Positions 1-6,021 of a stretch of DNA of 12,712 bases are shown in pieces. Position numbers and translations under genes: made by a program. The stretch is from Thermodesulfovibrionales bacterium (GTDB taxonomy: Bacteria; Nitrospirota; Thermodesulfovibrionia; Thermodesulfovibrionales; UBA1546). The notes under the pieces are model-generated. The model worked only from the letters and a program-made list of their open reading frames with translations, searched no databases and was not told the origin of the DNA. Positions within the stretch are counted from its first letter, which is position 1. The number at the start of each line of letters is the position of its first letter. Location: assembly GCA_919901705.1 (NCBI GenBank), contig CAKKPR010000129.1, positions 1-12,712 on the forward strand, read 5' to 3'.

Positions 1-2
1 GG

Positions 3-2309
3 ATTATCTTTATCAGAATTGCAGAGGACAGGAGAATAAGGCCTGATAAGGAATTGCTTGAGATTGTTGCCCTTTGGAAAGAAGAAGGCAAGAGAAAACC
101 CATCATGACCCATCTCCTTGACCTCTTCCATGAAGTGAATGATGACCTTAACGGCGACATCTTCAAGCCCCATGCATGCGAGAGGGCAGATATTGATTCA
201 GGCTTATTGGCAGAGATAATCGAGAACCTCTATTTCCCGAAATCAAGATACAGGTTCGATGCAATCGGCGTTGAACTTCTGGGAAGTATTTATGAGCGTT
301 ATTTAGGAAGCACCATAAGGGTTACTCCAAAACTTGCAAAGGTTGAAGAGAAGCCTGAAGTAAGGAAGGCAGGAGGGGTTTATTACACTCCGAAATATAT
401 TGTTGATTACATAGTAAAAAATACAGTCGGCAAATTGATTGAAGGTAAATCACCTAAGCAGATAGAGAAGATTAAGATTCTTGACCCTGCCTGCGGCTCA
501 GGCTCATTCCTTCTCGGAGCGTATCAATACCTGTTGGATTATCATCTTGAATATTATCGCAAGCATACAAAAGAAGCGCAGACACAATTCTTTGACTTTT
601 ATCATAAAGTAGGGCCGGAGGACCTGGCTTTGCCCTTACGCACAAAGGCAATGATATTAAGAAACAACATCTTCGGAGTTGACATTGACCCTCAGGCGGT
701 TGAGATAACTATGATGAGCCTTTATCTGAAAGCACTTGAAGGCGAGCGCGGAATGCTTCCGAAAAAACAGCACCTTCTTCCGCCTTTGTCCAATAACATC
801 AAATGCGGAAACAGTTTGATTGGATATGACATTCTGGATTCTTCTCTCTTTTCGTCATTGCGAGCCGAAGGCGAAGCAATCTCGGATGAGACAAAGAGCA
901 GAATCAATCCCTTTGACTGGAATTCAAAGAGCGTGGGGTTCGGAGAGATGATGGAGAGCGGAGGATTTGATATCGTCATCGGCAACCCGCCGTATGTGAG
1001 GCAAGAGATGATTGGAGAGTTCAAAGATTATTTCAAAAACCACTATGAAGTTTTTCAGGGTACAGCCGATCTTTATGCCTACTTCATTGAAAAGGGAGTT
1101 TCACTTCTGAATAAAAACGGAATCTTTAGCTACATCGTTGCCAACAAATGGATGCGGGCGAATTATGGAGAACCGCTCCGCAGATGGATGAAGAAACAGC
1201 GCATTGAGGAGATAACAGACTTTGGCGATCTGCCTGTTTTCGAGTCAGCAACAACTTATCCGTGCATTCTGAGGATACGAAAAGGCTCGCCAGCCAACCA
1301 GTTTTCTGCAACTCAGATAAAGACACTTGCTTTTAATAATCTTACTGACTATGTCAAAGAAAATTCTTTCACTGTGAATAAGACATCTCTTGGCGATAAA
1401 GGCTGGTCTTTGGTTAATGAACAATCACAGTCTTTACTCGATAAATTGCGCAAAGCAGGTATACCTCTCGGTGAATATGTGAAAGGGAAAATCTACAGAG
1501 GTGTGCTAACGGGACTCAATGAGGCTTTTGTCATTGATGAAGAGACAAAGAGACGACTTATAAGAGAAGATTCCAAAAGCGCAGAATTGATAAAGCCTTT
1601 CTTGGTTGGTAAAGATATCAAGCGGTACACACCGCCCGAAAAGGGCAGATACTTGATACTGATACCCAAAGGCTGGACGCGTGAACATTCAAAAAATAGC
1701 CGAAGCACATGGAACTGGTTTAAGGAAAATTATCCTGCAATTGCTAACCACTTGCAGTCTTTTACCGAAAAGGCACAAAAGCGATACGACAAGGGCGAAT
1801 ACTGGTGGGAGTTGAGAGCATGTGATTATTATGAGGAATTTGAGAAACCAAAGATGATACTGCCGGATATATCAGTACGTGGCAATTTCATGTTCGATGA
1901 GGCCGGAGGTCAGTTTTCTGTAAATACCACTTACATCATTTGCAGCAGTGATAAATCTTTGCTTGCTATCCTTAACTCGTCTTTAATGACATTTTTTTAT
2001 AAGAATTCTTTCGCTGCCTATCGTGGAGGCTATCTCAGATTCTTCACGCAATATATCGAACAACTCCCCATCCGTACCATTGACTTCAATAACCCCTTTG
2101 AAAAAACAATCCATGACAAACTCGTCTCCCTCGTTGACCGTATGCTCGACCTTCACAAAAAGAAAAACTCCCTTCCGCCATCGGCAGAAAGAGAGAAAAT
2201 AGAAAGAGAAATAGTGATAACTGATGAAAAGATAGATGAGATTGTTTATGGGTTGTATGGAGTGACGGCGGAGGAGAGGAAGATAATTGAAAGGACAAAT
2301 GAAGCTTGA
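3..2309 (+). CDS. Type IIG (Eco57I/TaqI-like) restriction-modification N6-adenine DNA methyltransferase, 5' partial
   Basis: Open from the left edge: codons before the first possible start (TTG at 54) read IIFIRIAEDRRIRPDKE, typical of the region before the methylase domain, so the gene is cut and any N-terminal nuclease domain lies outside the window. Numbering from 54, I see GVYYTP (motif X-like, 108-113), the SAM-binding DPACGSG (144-150), IFGVDIDP (207-213), and the catalytic NPPY (311-314) of amino-N6 adenine methylases. The C-terminal third (about 480-690, with YRGVLTGLNEAF, KPFLVGKDIKRY and the FFTQYIEQLPI stretch) matches the TaqI-like target-recognition domain. It should methylate adenine in a specific site, and probably cut it if the nuclease part is present. 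Residues 268-279 come from an in-frame dispersed repeat. The 3' end is repeated twice downstream. Family call is sure; the specificity and exact subtype are not. Confidence 0.92.
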   Translation: MIFIRIAEDRRIRPDKELLEIVALWKEEGKRKPIMTHLLDLFHEVNDDLNGDIFKPHACERADIDSGLLAEIIENLYFPKSRYRFDAIGVELLGSIYERYLGSTIRVTPKLAKVEEKPEVRKAGGVYYTPKYIVDYIVKNTVGKLIEGKSPKQIEKIKILDPACGSGSFLLGAYQYLLDYHLEYYRKHTKEAQTQFFDFYHKVGPEDLALPLRTKAMILRNNIFGVDIDPQAVEITMMSLYLKALEGERGMLPKKQHLLPPLSNNIKCGNSLIGYDILDSSLFSSLRAEGEAISDETKSRINPFDWNSKSVGFGEMMESGGFDIVIGNPPYVRQEMIGEFKDYFKNHYEVFQGTADLYAYFIEKGVSLLNKNGIFSYIVANKWMRANYGEPLRRWMKKQRIEEITDFGDLPVFESATTYPCILRIRKGSPANQFSATQIKTLAFNNLTDYVKENSFTVNKTSLGDKGWSLVNEQSQSLLDKLRKAGIPLGEYVKGKIYRGVLTGLNEAFVIDEETKRRLIREDSKSAELIKPFLVGKDIKRYTPPEKGRYLILIPKGWTREHSKNSRSTWNWFKENYPAIANHLQSFTEKAQKRYDKGEYWWELRACDYYEEFEKPKMILPDISVRGNFMFDEAGGQFSVNTTYIICSSDKSLLAILNSSLMTFFYKNSFAAYRGGYLRFFTQYIEQLPIRTIDFNNPFEKTIHDKLVSLVDRMLDLHKKKNSLPPSAEREKIEREIVITDEKIDEIVYGLYGVTAEERKIIERTNEA
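853..884. repeat. Short dispersed palindromic repeat inserted in frame in the methyltransferase gene
   Basis: The segment begins cgtcattgcgagccgaagg and ends gaagcaatctcg, with terminal inverted arms ATTGC/GCAAT. I recognise this type as the small 'cattgcgag...gcaatct' element scattered through many Desulfobacterota, Nitrospirota and other genomes. Here it is read through as SLRAEGEAISD, without stop or frameshift, in the linker between the GNSLIG and INPFDW blocks that precede the NPPY motif, where homologues vary in length. Only one copy is in the window, so its repeat status rests on recall. Confidence 0.65.
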
Positions 2310-3201
2310 AGGTAAGAAACAAGTGAATCACGATTTCTTCGGCTATTTGCCATGCAAATGGGACATCAAGTTTGAAGGCGGAAGCATTTCTCCAATTCAG
2401 GAGTTCGATCAGGTTTCTGCAGTAATAGACAAATACAAAGACAAAGAAGGTTTCATCTATCCGGAAGATGCTCAGCAGATAAGGTCAGACCTGTCAAGTT
2501 TAGTACCAGATATGTTCACTTTTGAACCTCCATCGCCGTTCTTTCAGTATGTTTACACATCTCATGTCTTATGTCTACGTGACACTGAGGCGGATATTCG
2601 AAAAGGGTCCGGTGCTTTTCTAATCTACTTGCTTGCATATCTTTTTGGCGTCAGACTTCAATTTAAGGGATGGTGGCATGATGGTCGAATTCCTGTCAAA
2701 AGCACGCATAATATTCATCCAACCAAGAAAACTGTTGAAAAGTTTTTATCCCATTGCTATCAGCTTTGGAAAGGCTGGCCGGCGACAGAACAAAAACTGA
2801 TTACTAACATTCTTTACATGCACTCTCGGGCTCCCTCGTACGAATGGGATTGGGAACAATTTATGATTGAATATACAGTATTTGATGGGTGCTGGAAATT
2901 GACTGAGATAATACATAAACTCCCACGCCCGAAACATCCTAAACGGTTCACTGTTCTCTGTAAGAAGTTTGGTATTCCGTATGATAAAACGCTTATTGCT
3001 GAGATCGTTCAATTGCGAACCGATTTGTTACACGAGACTCTATGGAGTGGCGGTCAACCATGCACAGCAACTGACGGCCCAGGTCTTGCCGCATCTTTTC
3101 ACCTGCGCCGCTTTAATCAGCGGCTGATTCCAGCGATATTTGGGTACGATACCCCTTACGTTAGAACGCCGTGGTGGATAATGGGAACTTTTTCGTTTTG
3201 A
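2299..3201 (+). CDS. Unrecognised ~300-aa protein with HEPN-like R-x4-H motif
   Basis: About 300 residues, no signal peptide. I do not recognise a named family. Near the C-terminus, LRTDLLHE gives R240-x4-H245 after a helix-forming stretch (EIVQL), which is the R-x4-6-H signature of HEPN domains, many of which are RNases in toxin-antitoxin and abortive-infection systems. The middle (about 105-125) has one hydrophobic stretch, FLIYLLAYLFGV, more likely a buried helix than a membrane span. The C-terminal RLIPAIFGYDTPYVRT and a Trp-rich end follow. The ATG at 2299 has AAGGA just upstream and overlaps the methyltransferase stop by 11 bases; TTG 2287 and GTG 2323 are alternative starts. Overlap with a restriction-modification gene suggests translational coupling and a defence role; that is inference from context and one motif. 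Confidence 0.7.
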   Translation: MKLEGKKQVNHDFFGYLPCKWDIKFEGGSISPIQEFDQVSAVIDKYKDKEGFIYPEDAQQIRSDLSSLVPDMFTFEPPSPFFQYVYTSHVLCLRDTEADIRKGSGAFLIYLLAYLFGVRLQFKGWWHDGRIPVKSTHNIHPTKKTVEKFLSHCYQLWKGWPATEQKLITNILYMHSRAPSYEWDWEQFMIEYTVFDGCWKLTEIIHKLPRPKHPKRFTVLCKKFGIPYDKTLIAEIVQLRTDLLHETLWSGGQPCTATDGPGLAASFHLRRFNQRLIPAIFGYDTPYVRTPWWIMGTFSF

Positions 3202-3304
3202 GATCGTGGTGACGGATGAGAAGATAGATGAGATTGTTTATGGGTTGTATGGAGTGACGGATGAGGAGAGAAAGATAATTGAGGGGTTGATGTTTGAATT
3301 ATAA
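3200..3304 (+). pseudogene. Remnant copy B of the methyltransferase 3' end
   Basis: Starting at the stop codon of the preceding gene, the frame reads EIVVTDEKIDEIVYGLYGVT and ends in a TAA at 3302. This matches the last ~30 codons of the type IIG methyltransferase (2210-2296) at 76 of 87 bases by hand count, including an uninterrupted 40-base identity (3221-3260). It has no start and no upstream domain, so it is the scar of a second methyltransferase gene or a duplicated end. Its last bases supply the ribosome-binding site (GAGGGG, 3281-3286) and the TTG start of the transposase gene that follows. Confidence 0.8.
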
Positions 3305-3866
3305 TCCGGAAATTCACAAAAGAAGATCGATTCGTCTGAAAGGTTATGATTATTCAGGGTCCGGGGCGTACTTCGTAACGATATGCTCATGGAACAGGGA
3401 ATGTTTGTTCGGGGATATTGCAGATGGGAAAATGCAGGTGAATGAATACGGACAGGTTGTTAATAATTTTTGGGATTTAATTTCCGGTCATTTCAGGGAT
3501 GTGACACTGGACAAATTTGTGATAATGCCCAATCATATCCACGGCATCGTTGCCATTTTTTATGATAATTGTAGGGGCGAGGTCTCCTCGCCCATTTCAA
3601 GAATGGACGGATTAATCCGGAAGGGCGGGGAAACCCCGCCCCTACAGAAACACACATTGGGACGAATCACTGCATATTTAAAATACCAATCAGCAAAACA
3701 GATCAACCAAATCCGCAACACCCCTGGCTTTCCGGTCTGGCAGCGCAATTATTACGAACATATAATTCGCAATGAGGGCGAAATGAACCGTATCCGAGAA
3801 TATATCATCAATAATCCTGCGAAATGGATCGAAGACGAAAACAATCCGGCGAATATTAAATCGTAG
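3294..3866 (+). CDS. REP-associated tyrosine transposase (RAYT, Y1 HUH family)
   Basis: A 190-residue protein with the family layout: RRSIRLKGYDYS near the N-terminus, AYFVTICSWNRECLFGDI (25-42), the metal-binding HUH motif as HIH at 81-83 in MPNHIHGI, and the helix EYIINNPAKW where Y170 is the likely nucleophile. RAYTs are single-strand DNA transposases related to IS200/IS605 TnpA that nick at REP hairpins carrying a 5' GTAG. The only usable start is TTG 3294, as a TGA sits two codons upstream; GAGGGG lies 7 bases before it. Residues about 93-117, between the HUH and Tyr parts, are encoded by two head-to-head REP elements, and the stop codon TAG lies inside a third. The protein looks intact, so it may be active. 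Confidence 0.9.
   Translation: MNYNPEIHKRRSIRLKGYDYSGSGAYFVTICSWNRECLFGDIADGKMQVNEYGQVVNNFWDLISGHFRDVTLDKFVIMPNHIHGIVAIFYDNCRGEVSSPISRMDGLIRKGGETPPLQKHTLGRITAYLKYQSAKQINQIRNTPGFPVWQRNYYEHIIRNEGEMNRIREYIINNPAKWIEDENNPANIKS
3571..3593 (+). repeat. REP element 1 (GTAG + perfect 8-bp hairpin) inside the transposase gene
   Basis: GTAG is followed at once by GGGCGAGG-TCT-CCTCGCCC, a perfect 8-bp stem with a 3-base loop (3575-3593). This is the classical REP layout recognised by RAYT transposases. It is translated as part of the linker residues RGEVSSP. Confidence 0.85.
3623..3645 (-). repeat. REP element 2, inverted partner of element 1
   Basis: GGGCGGGG-AAA-CCCCGCCC (3623-3641) is a perfect 8-bp stem with a 3-base loop, followed by CTAC, so on the - strand it reads GTAG plus hairpin. 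With element 1 it forms a head-to-head pair (a BIME-like unit) separated by 29 bases that include the 12-bp palindrome CGGATTAATCCG (3608-3619). It is translated as KGGETPPL. Confidence 0.85.
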
Positions 3867-3887
3867 GGACGGGGCGGTGCCTCGCCC
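3863..3887 (+). repeat. REP element 3 at the transposase stop codon
   Basis: GTAG followed by GGACGGGGCGGTGCCTCGCCC, whose GGGCG and CGCCC arms form a 5-bp stem extended by a G-T pair. It is less perfect than elements 1 and 2. The TAG of its GTAG is the stop codon of the transposase gene. Confidence 0.65.
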
Positions 3888-3915
3888 ATGAAATTAAAAT
3901 CCAAGTGATTTTACA

Positions 3916-3935
3916 TGGCGATTCAGGTAAAATAA
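3916..3935 (+). repeat. Leader repeat, copy 1 (upstream of first antitoxin)
   Basis: TGGCGATTCAGGTAAAATAA recurs with one mismatch at 4245-4264, at a similar distance before the next toxin-antitoxin module. The TAAAAT inside it could act as a -10 box, but I see no matching -35 at 16-18 bases. Confidence 0.6.
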
Positions 3936-3956
3936 GGGCAAAAGGGAGGTGAAAAT

Positions 3957-4205
3957 ATGGCAAGTGTTAAGGAAAAAATAATCAAGGAAGTTGAAAAGAT
4001 ACCGGAGGAAAAAATTGCCGAGTTTTACAATGTCGTTCACCTCTTCAGGACAGGCATTGAGAACAAGAAGAAGGCTGTTAAAGACCGGCGCAGTGAAGCT
4101 GTAAAATTTTTCGGCATATGGAAGGGTATGTCCGCTGAAGAGAGTGCAGTGCTTGATGAGATACAGGCAAGGCGCAAAAGAACTTATAGAGAAAGAATTC
4201 TGTGA
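3957..4205 (+). CDS. VapB-type antitoxin, partner of a truncated VapC
   Basis: An 82-residue, charged, mostly helical protein (ASVKEKIIKEVEKIPEEKIA at the N-terminus, FFGIWKGMSAEE in the middle, and a basic C-terminal end). This layout resembles the small antitoxins encoded directly upstream of PIN-domain VapC toxins, in which the N-terminal part dimerises or binds DNA and the C-terminal part wraps the toxin. ATG 3957 has a strong ribosome-binding site (GGGAGGTG, 3944-3951). The stop overlaps the GTG of a vapC start, the usual coupled arrangement, but that toxin gene ends after 13 codons, so the antitoxin is now orphaned here. Family assignment rests mainly on the downstream toxin start; confidence moderate. 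Confidence 0.8.
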   Translation: MASVKEKIIKEVEKIPEEKIAEFYNVVHLFRTGIENKKKAVKDRRSEAVKFFGIWKGMSAEESAVLDEIQARRKRTYRERIL

Positions 4206-4243
4206 GGAAATATCTATTAGACACCAATATCGTCTCTTATTAA
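4202..4243 (+). pseudogene. Truncated vapC (PIN-domain toxin) start
   Basis: GTG 4202 overlaps the antitoxin TGA and opens a frame reading VRKYLLDTNIVSY and then TAA (4241-4243). YLLDTNI is the hallmark N-terminus of PIN-domain toxins, with the first catalytic aspartate, and normally runs on for about 120 more residues. Everything after the 13th codon is gone, replaced by the leader of the next toxin-antitoxin module. The remaining peptide cannot fold as a nuclease. Confidence 0.8.
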
Positions 4244-4244
4244 T

Positions 4245-4264
4245 TGGCGATTCAAGTAAAATAA
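4245..4264 (+). repeat. Leader repeat, copy 2 (upstream of second antitoxin, at vapC truncation point)
   Basis: TGGCGATTCAAGTAAAATAA matches 3916-3935 in 19 of 20 bases. It begins two bases after the premature vapC stop and lies 26 bases before the next antitoxin start, so the vapC deletion joint coincides with this repeat. Confidence 0.6.
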
Positions 4265-4290
4265 AACAAAGTTTAACAGGAGGTGAGATT

Positions 4291-4512
4291 TTGAGAGCAA
4301 ATCAGGCAACAGCAGAAGTTTTTTTCACAGCATTTAAGACGCTCAGGAATAAGGAAAAAGAGGCTTTTCTTGAAAAAGTGATAAATGACCCTGAACTGAA
4401 AGAAGACCTTATTGATATAGCCCTTATCGAAAAAGCAAGAAAGGTAAAGGGCAAATCAATCTCTGCTATAGAATATTTTTCAAAACGCCGCAGGGCTGGA
4501 AAAGCTGCTTGA
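4291..4512 (+). CDS. RelB-like antitoxin of a RelE/ParE-type pair
   Basis: About 73 residues beginning LRANQATAEVFFTAFKTLR, with a helical centre and a basic C-terminal end (FSKRRRAGKAA). I chose TTG 4291 because AGGAGGTGA (4279-4287) stands just upstream; the frame is open back to an ATG at 4144, but that would run over the preceding antitoxin and vapC remnant. Short proteins with this 'RANQ-TAE-F-AF' N-terminus are commonly encoded before RelE-family toxins. Its stop overlaps the toxin start in TTGA, so the two are translationally coupled. The role is to neutralise the toxin and probably to repress the operon; the DNA-binding type is not clear. Confidence 0.82.
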   Translation: MRANQATAEVFFTAFKTLRNKEKEAFLEKVINDPELKEDLIDIALIEKARKVKGKSISAIEYFSKRRRAGKAA

Positions 4513-4769
4513 GTTCTTATCTCGTCAAGTTAATGCCGCAGGCACAAAAAGACCTCGATGGTTTTTCGGGCAAACTCTTATCAAGATTTGAAGAAATAAT
4601 CCTCGGATTGTATGATGAACCGAGACCTCATAATTCCAAAAAACTCAGCTGCGGCGGTTCGCGGTGGCGTATTAGAACAGGCGATTACAGGATACTTTAT
4701 GAGATAGATGATGAAAGCAGGCTTGTTAAAGTCTATCGAGTTGCTCATCGCAGAGAAGTTTACAGGTAA
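4509..4769 (+). CDS. RelE/ParE superfamily toxin
   Basis: An 86-residue protein with the full RelE-like pattern: SYLVKLMPQAQKDLDGF at the N-terminus, the PRPHNSKKLSCG loop, RWRIRTGDYRILYEIDD across the central strands, and the closing VYRVAHRREVYR. RelE-type members cut mRNA in the ribosome; ParE-type members poison gyrase. The many basic residues and the terminal H-R-R-E-x-Y-R block favour the RelE mRNA-interferase branch. It starts at TTG 4509, overlapping the antitoxin stop, and is not truncated, so this pair is probably functional. A methyltransferase-tail remnant begins three bases after its stop. Confidence 0.9.
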   Translation: MSSYLVKLMPQAQKDLDGFSGKLLSRFEEIILGLYDEPRPHNSKKLSCGGSRWRIRTGDYRILYEIDDESRLVKVYRVAHRREVYR

Positions 4770-4771
4770 TG

Positions 4772-4932
4772 TCCGCACCGTTGACTTCAATAACCCATCT
4801 GAAAAAGCCATCCATGACAAGCTCGTCTCCCTCGTAGATAAAATGCTCAGACTCCACAAAAAGAAAAACTCCCTCACTCCTACGGCAGAAAGAGAATTAG
4901 CGGTAACTGATGAGAAGATTGATGAGATATAA
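4772..4932 (+). pseudogene. Remnant copy C of the methyltransferase 3' end
   Basis: Translates as TVDFNNPSEKAIHDKLVSLV and on to HKKKNSL...AERELAVTDEKIDEI, then TAA. It matches methyltransferase bases 2071-2242 closely but lacks five codons after AERE and has no catalytic or start region. The homology stops just after the 20-bp block gatgagaagattgatgagat (4909-4928), which is also where copy B is homologous. It is a scar, not a gene. The frame can be extended upstream to 4708 only by overlapping the toxin gene. Confidence 0.8.
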
Positions 4933-5278
4933 AATTGTTAGACTTATAACCATTTGCCTTGCGCATTTTTTTGTTTTGGCTTATGCATATGCATGGGACA
5001 ACCCCTGCCACAATAAGGCTGTACATTTTCAAAACGTGCCGAGCGATAAAGAATCCACTCTTGCACTTGAGGCCGAAAGGGTTGTTTCTGTTAACAACGA
5101 TACTTTCACTTATAACCTTGGGAAGGAAATAATCACCATCACAGCAGGCAGCTTTGCATCACGGAGGTTTATCAAAGACGTCAAAGACAAAAGATGTTCT
5201 GCCCATGAGACTGTTATTCTTGTGCCTGAGAGAAAAAGCCCTTTCAATAAAAATTTCAAAGCAGAAAGACCTCGGTAA
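4922..5278 (+). CDS. Small secreted protein of unknown function
   Basis: About 118 residues. The N-terminus RYKIVRLITICLAHFFVLAY followed by AYA-WD is a convincing signal peptide, so the product is exported, with cleavage likely after AYA. The mature part of about 90 residues has two cysteines (NPCHNK and DKRCSAHE) that could form a disulphide, and a basic C-terminal end. I do not recognise a family. ATG 4922 is preferred; ATG 4910 in the same frame is the alternative, and neither has a strong ribosome-binding site. The start codon lies within the core of methyltransferase-tail remnant C, so the gene's own upstream region was probably replaced by a recombination event. Whether it is still expressed is open. 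Confidence 0.62.
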   Translation: MRYKIVRLITICLAHFFVLAYAYAWDNPCHNKAVHFQNVPSDKESTLALEAERVVSVNNDTFTYNLGKEIITITAGSFASRRFIKDVKDKRCSAHETVILVPERKSPFNKNFKAERPR

Positions 5279-5323
5279 AAGAAAGTTAAAACACCGGCAA
5301 TAAGTGATTAATATAAGCGGGTA

Positions 5324-5352
5324 GTGATTTTAGAAACAATTTCTGATAAAAT
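5324..5352 (+). promoter_or_regulatory. Putative sigma-70 promoter of the PHP-domain gene
   Basis: TAAAAT (5347-5352, 5 of 6 to consensus) stands 17 bases after GTGATT (5324-5329, 3 of 6). The predicted transcript would start only about 6 bases before the ATG at 5365. Confidence 0.4.
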
Positions 5353-5364
5353 GATGTCTCAGCC

Positions 5365-6021
5365 ATGATAGATTTACATACACATAGTTTATTCAGCGAT
5401 GGCGAGTTGTTGCCGGCTGAACTGATAAGAAGGGCCTCTGTGATTGGATACAAGGCAATTGCCATTACAGACCATGTGGACCAGTCGAATATTGATATGG
5501 TGATACCGCGGATTGTAAAGGCCTTGAAGCTGCTTAAAGGACATATTCCGATTACTGCCTTACCCGGCGCAGAGATTACGCATGTCCCGCCTGCCTTGAT
5601 TTCCTCTCTGGTCAAGGAGGCACGGCAGCTCGGCGCTAAAATCGTTGTTGTGCATGGAGAGACAATAGCCGAGCCGGTAGAACAGGGGACGAATAAGGCT
5701 GCAATAGAGGCAGGCGCTGACATACTCTCGCATCCGGGCCTTATCTCCACAGAAGACCTGCTCTTTGCAAAAGAAAAAGGCGTTGCCCTTGAGATTACAT
5801 CGAGGAAAGGGCATTCATTGGCTAACGGGCATGTTGCAAAAGAAGCCATAAAATTCGGGGTGCCTTTAGTGATGAATACAGACACCCACAGCCCAACGGA
5901 TCTGATAACAAGGGAGACAGCCAGGAAGATATTGCTTGCTTCGGGCATAGATGAAAACCGTATAGAATCTATTTTTGAAAATTCAAAGGCTATTGTAGAA
6001 AAAGCTCTGAGGAGGGATTAA
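5365..6021 (+). CDS. PHP-domain metal-dependent phosphoesterase (histidinol-phosphatase-like)
   Basis: A 218-residue single PHP domain. The metal-site motifs are all there: DLHTHSLFSDG (H5, H7, D12), AITDHVD (D36, H37), GAEI (E70), VVHGE (H98), LSHPG (H123), and NTDTHS (D173, H175). PHP proteins hydrolyse phosphoester bonds using three metals; relatives include histidinol phosphate phosphatase and nucleoside-phosphate phosphatases. No his genes are nearby, so a role in histidine synthesis cannot be assumed. The ATG has no clear ribosome-binding site, and a -10-like box lies 12 bases upstream. Its TAA overlaps the ATG of the following TPR gene by one base, marking a two-gene operon. Confidence 0.92.
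   Translation: MIDLHTHSLFSDGELLPAELIRRASVIGYKAIAITDHVDQSNIDMVIPRIVKALKLLKGHIPITALPGAEITHVPPALISSLVKEARQLGAKIVVVHGETIAEPVEQGTNKAAIEAGADILSHPGLISTEDLLFAKEKGVALEITSRKGHSLANGHVAKEAIKFGVPLVMNTDTHSPTDLITRETARKILLASGIDENRIESIFENSKAIVEKALRRD

Noticed and set aside
4144..4290. Longer start (ATG 4144) for the RelB-like antitoxin
   Set aside because: It would overlap the preceding antitoxin and the vapC remnant; a strong ribosome-binding site stands before TTG 4291 instead.
4708..4932. 74-residue reading frame across the RelE toxin end and the methyltransferase tail
   Set aside because: The first half is an out-of-frame shadow of the toxin and the second half is the tail remnant; it has no ribosome-binding site.
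5286..5948. 220-residue reading frame on the - strand opposite the PHP gene
   Set aside because: Shadow of the PHP gene; composition is low-complexity Ser/Ala and no motif is present.
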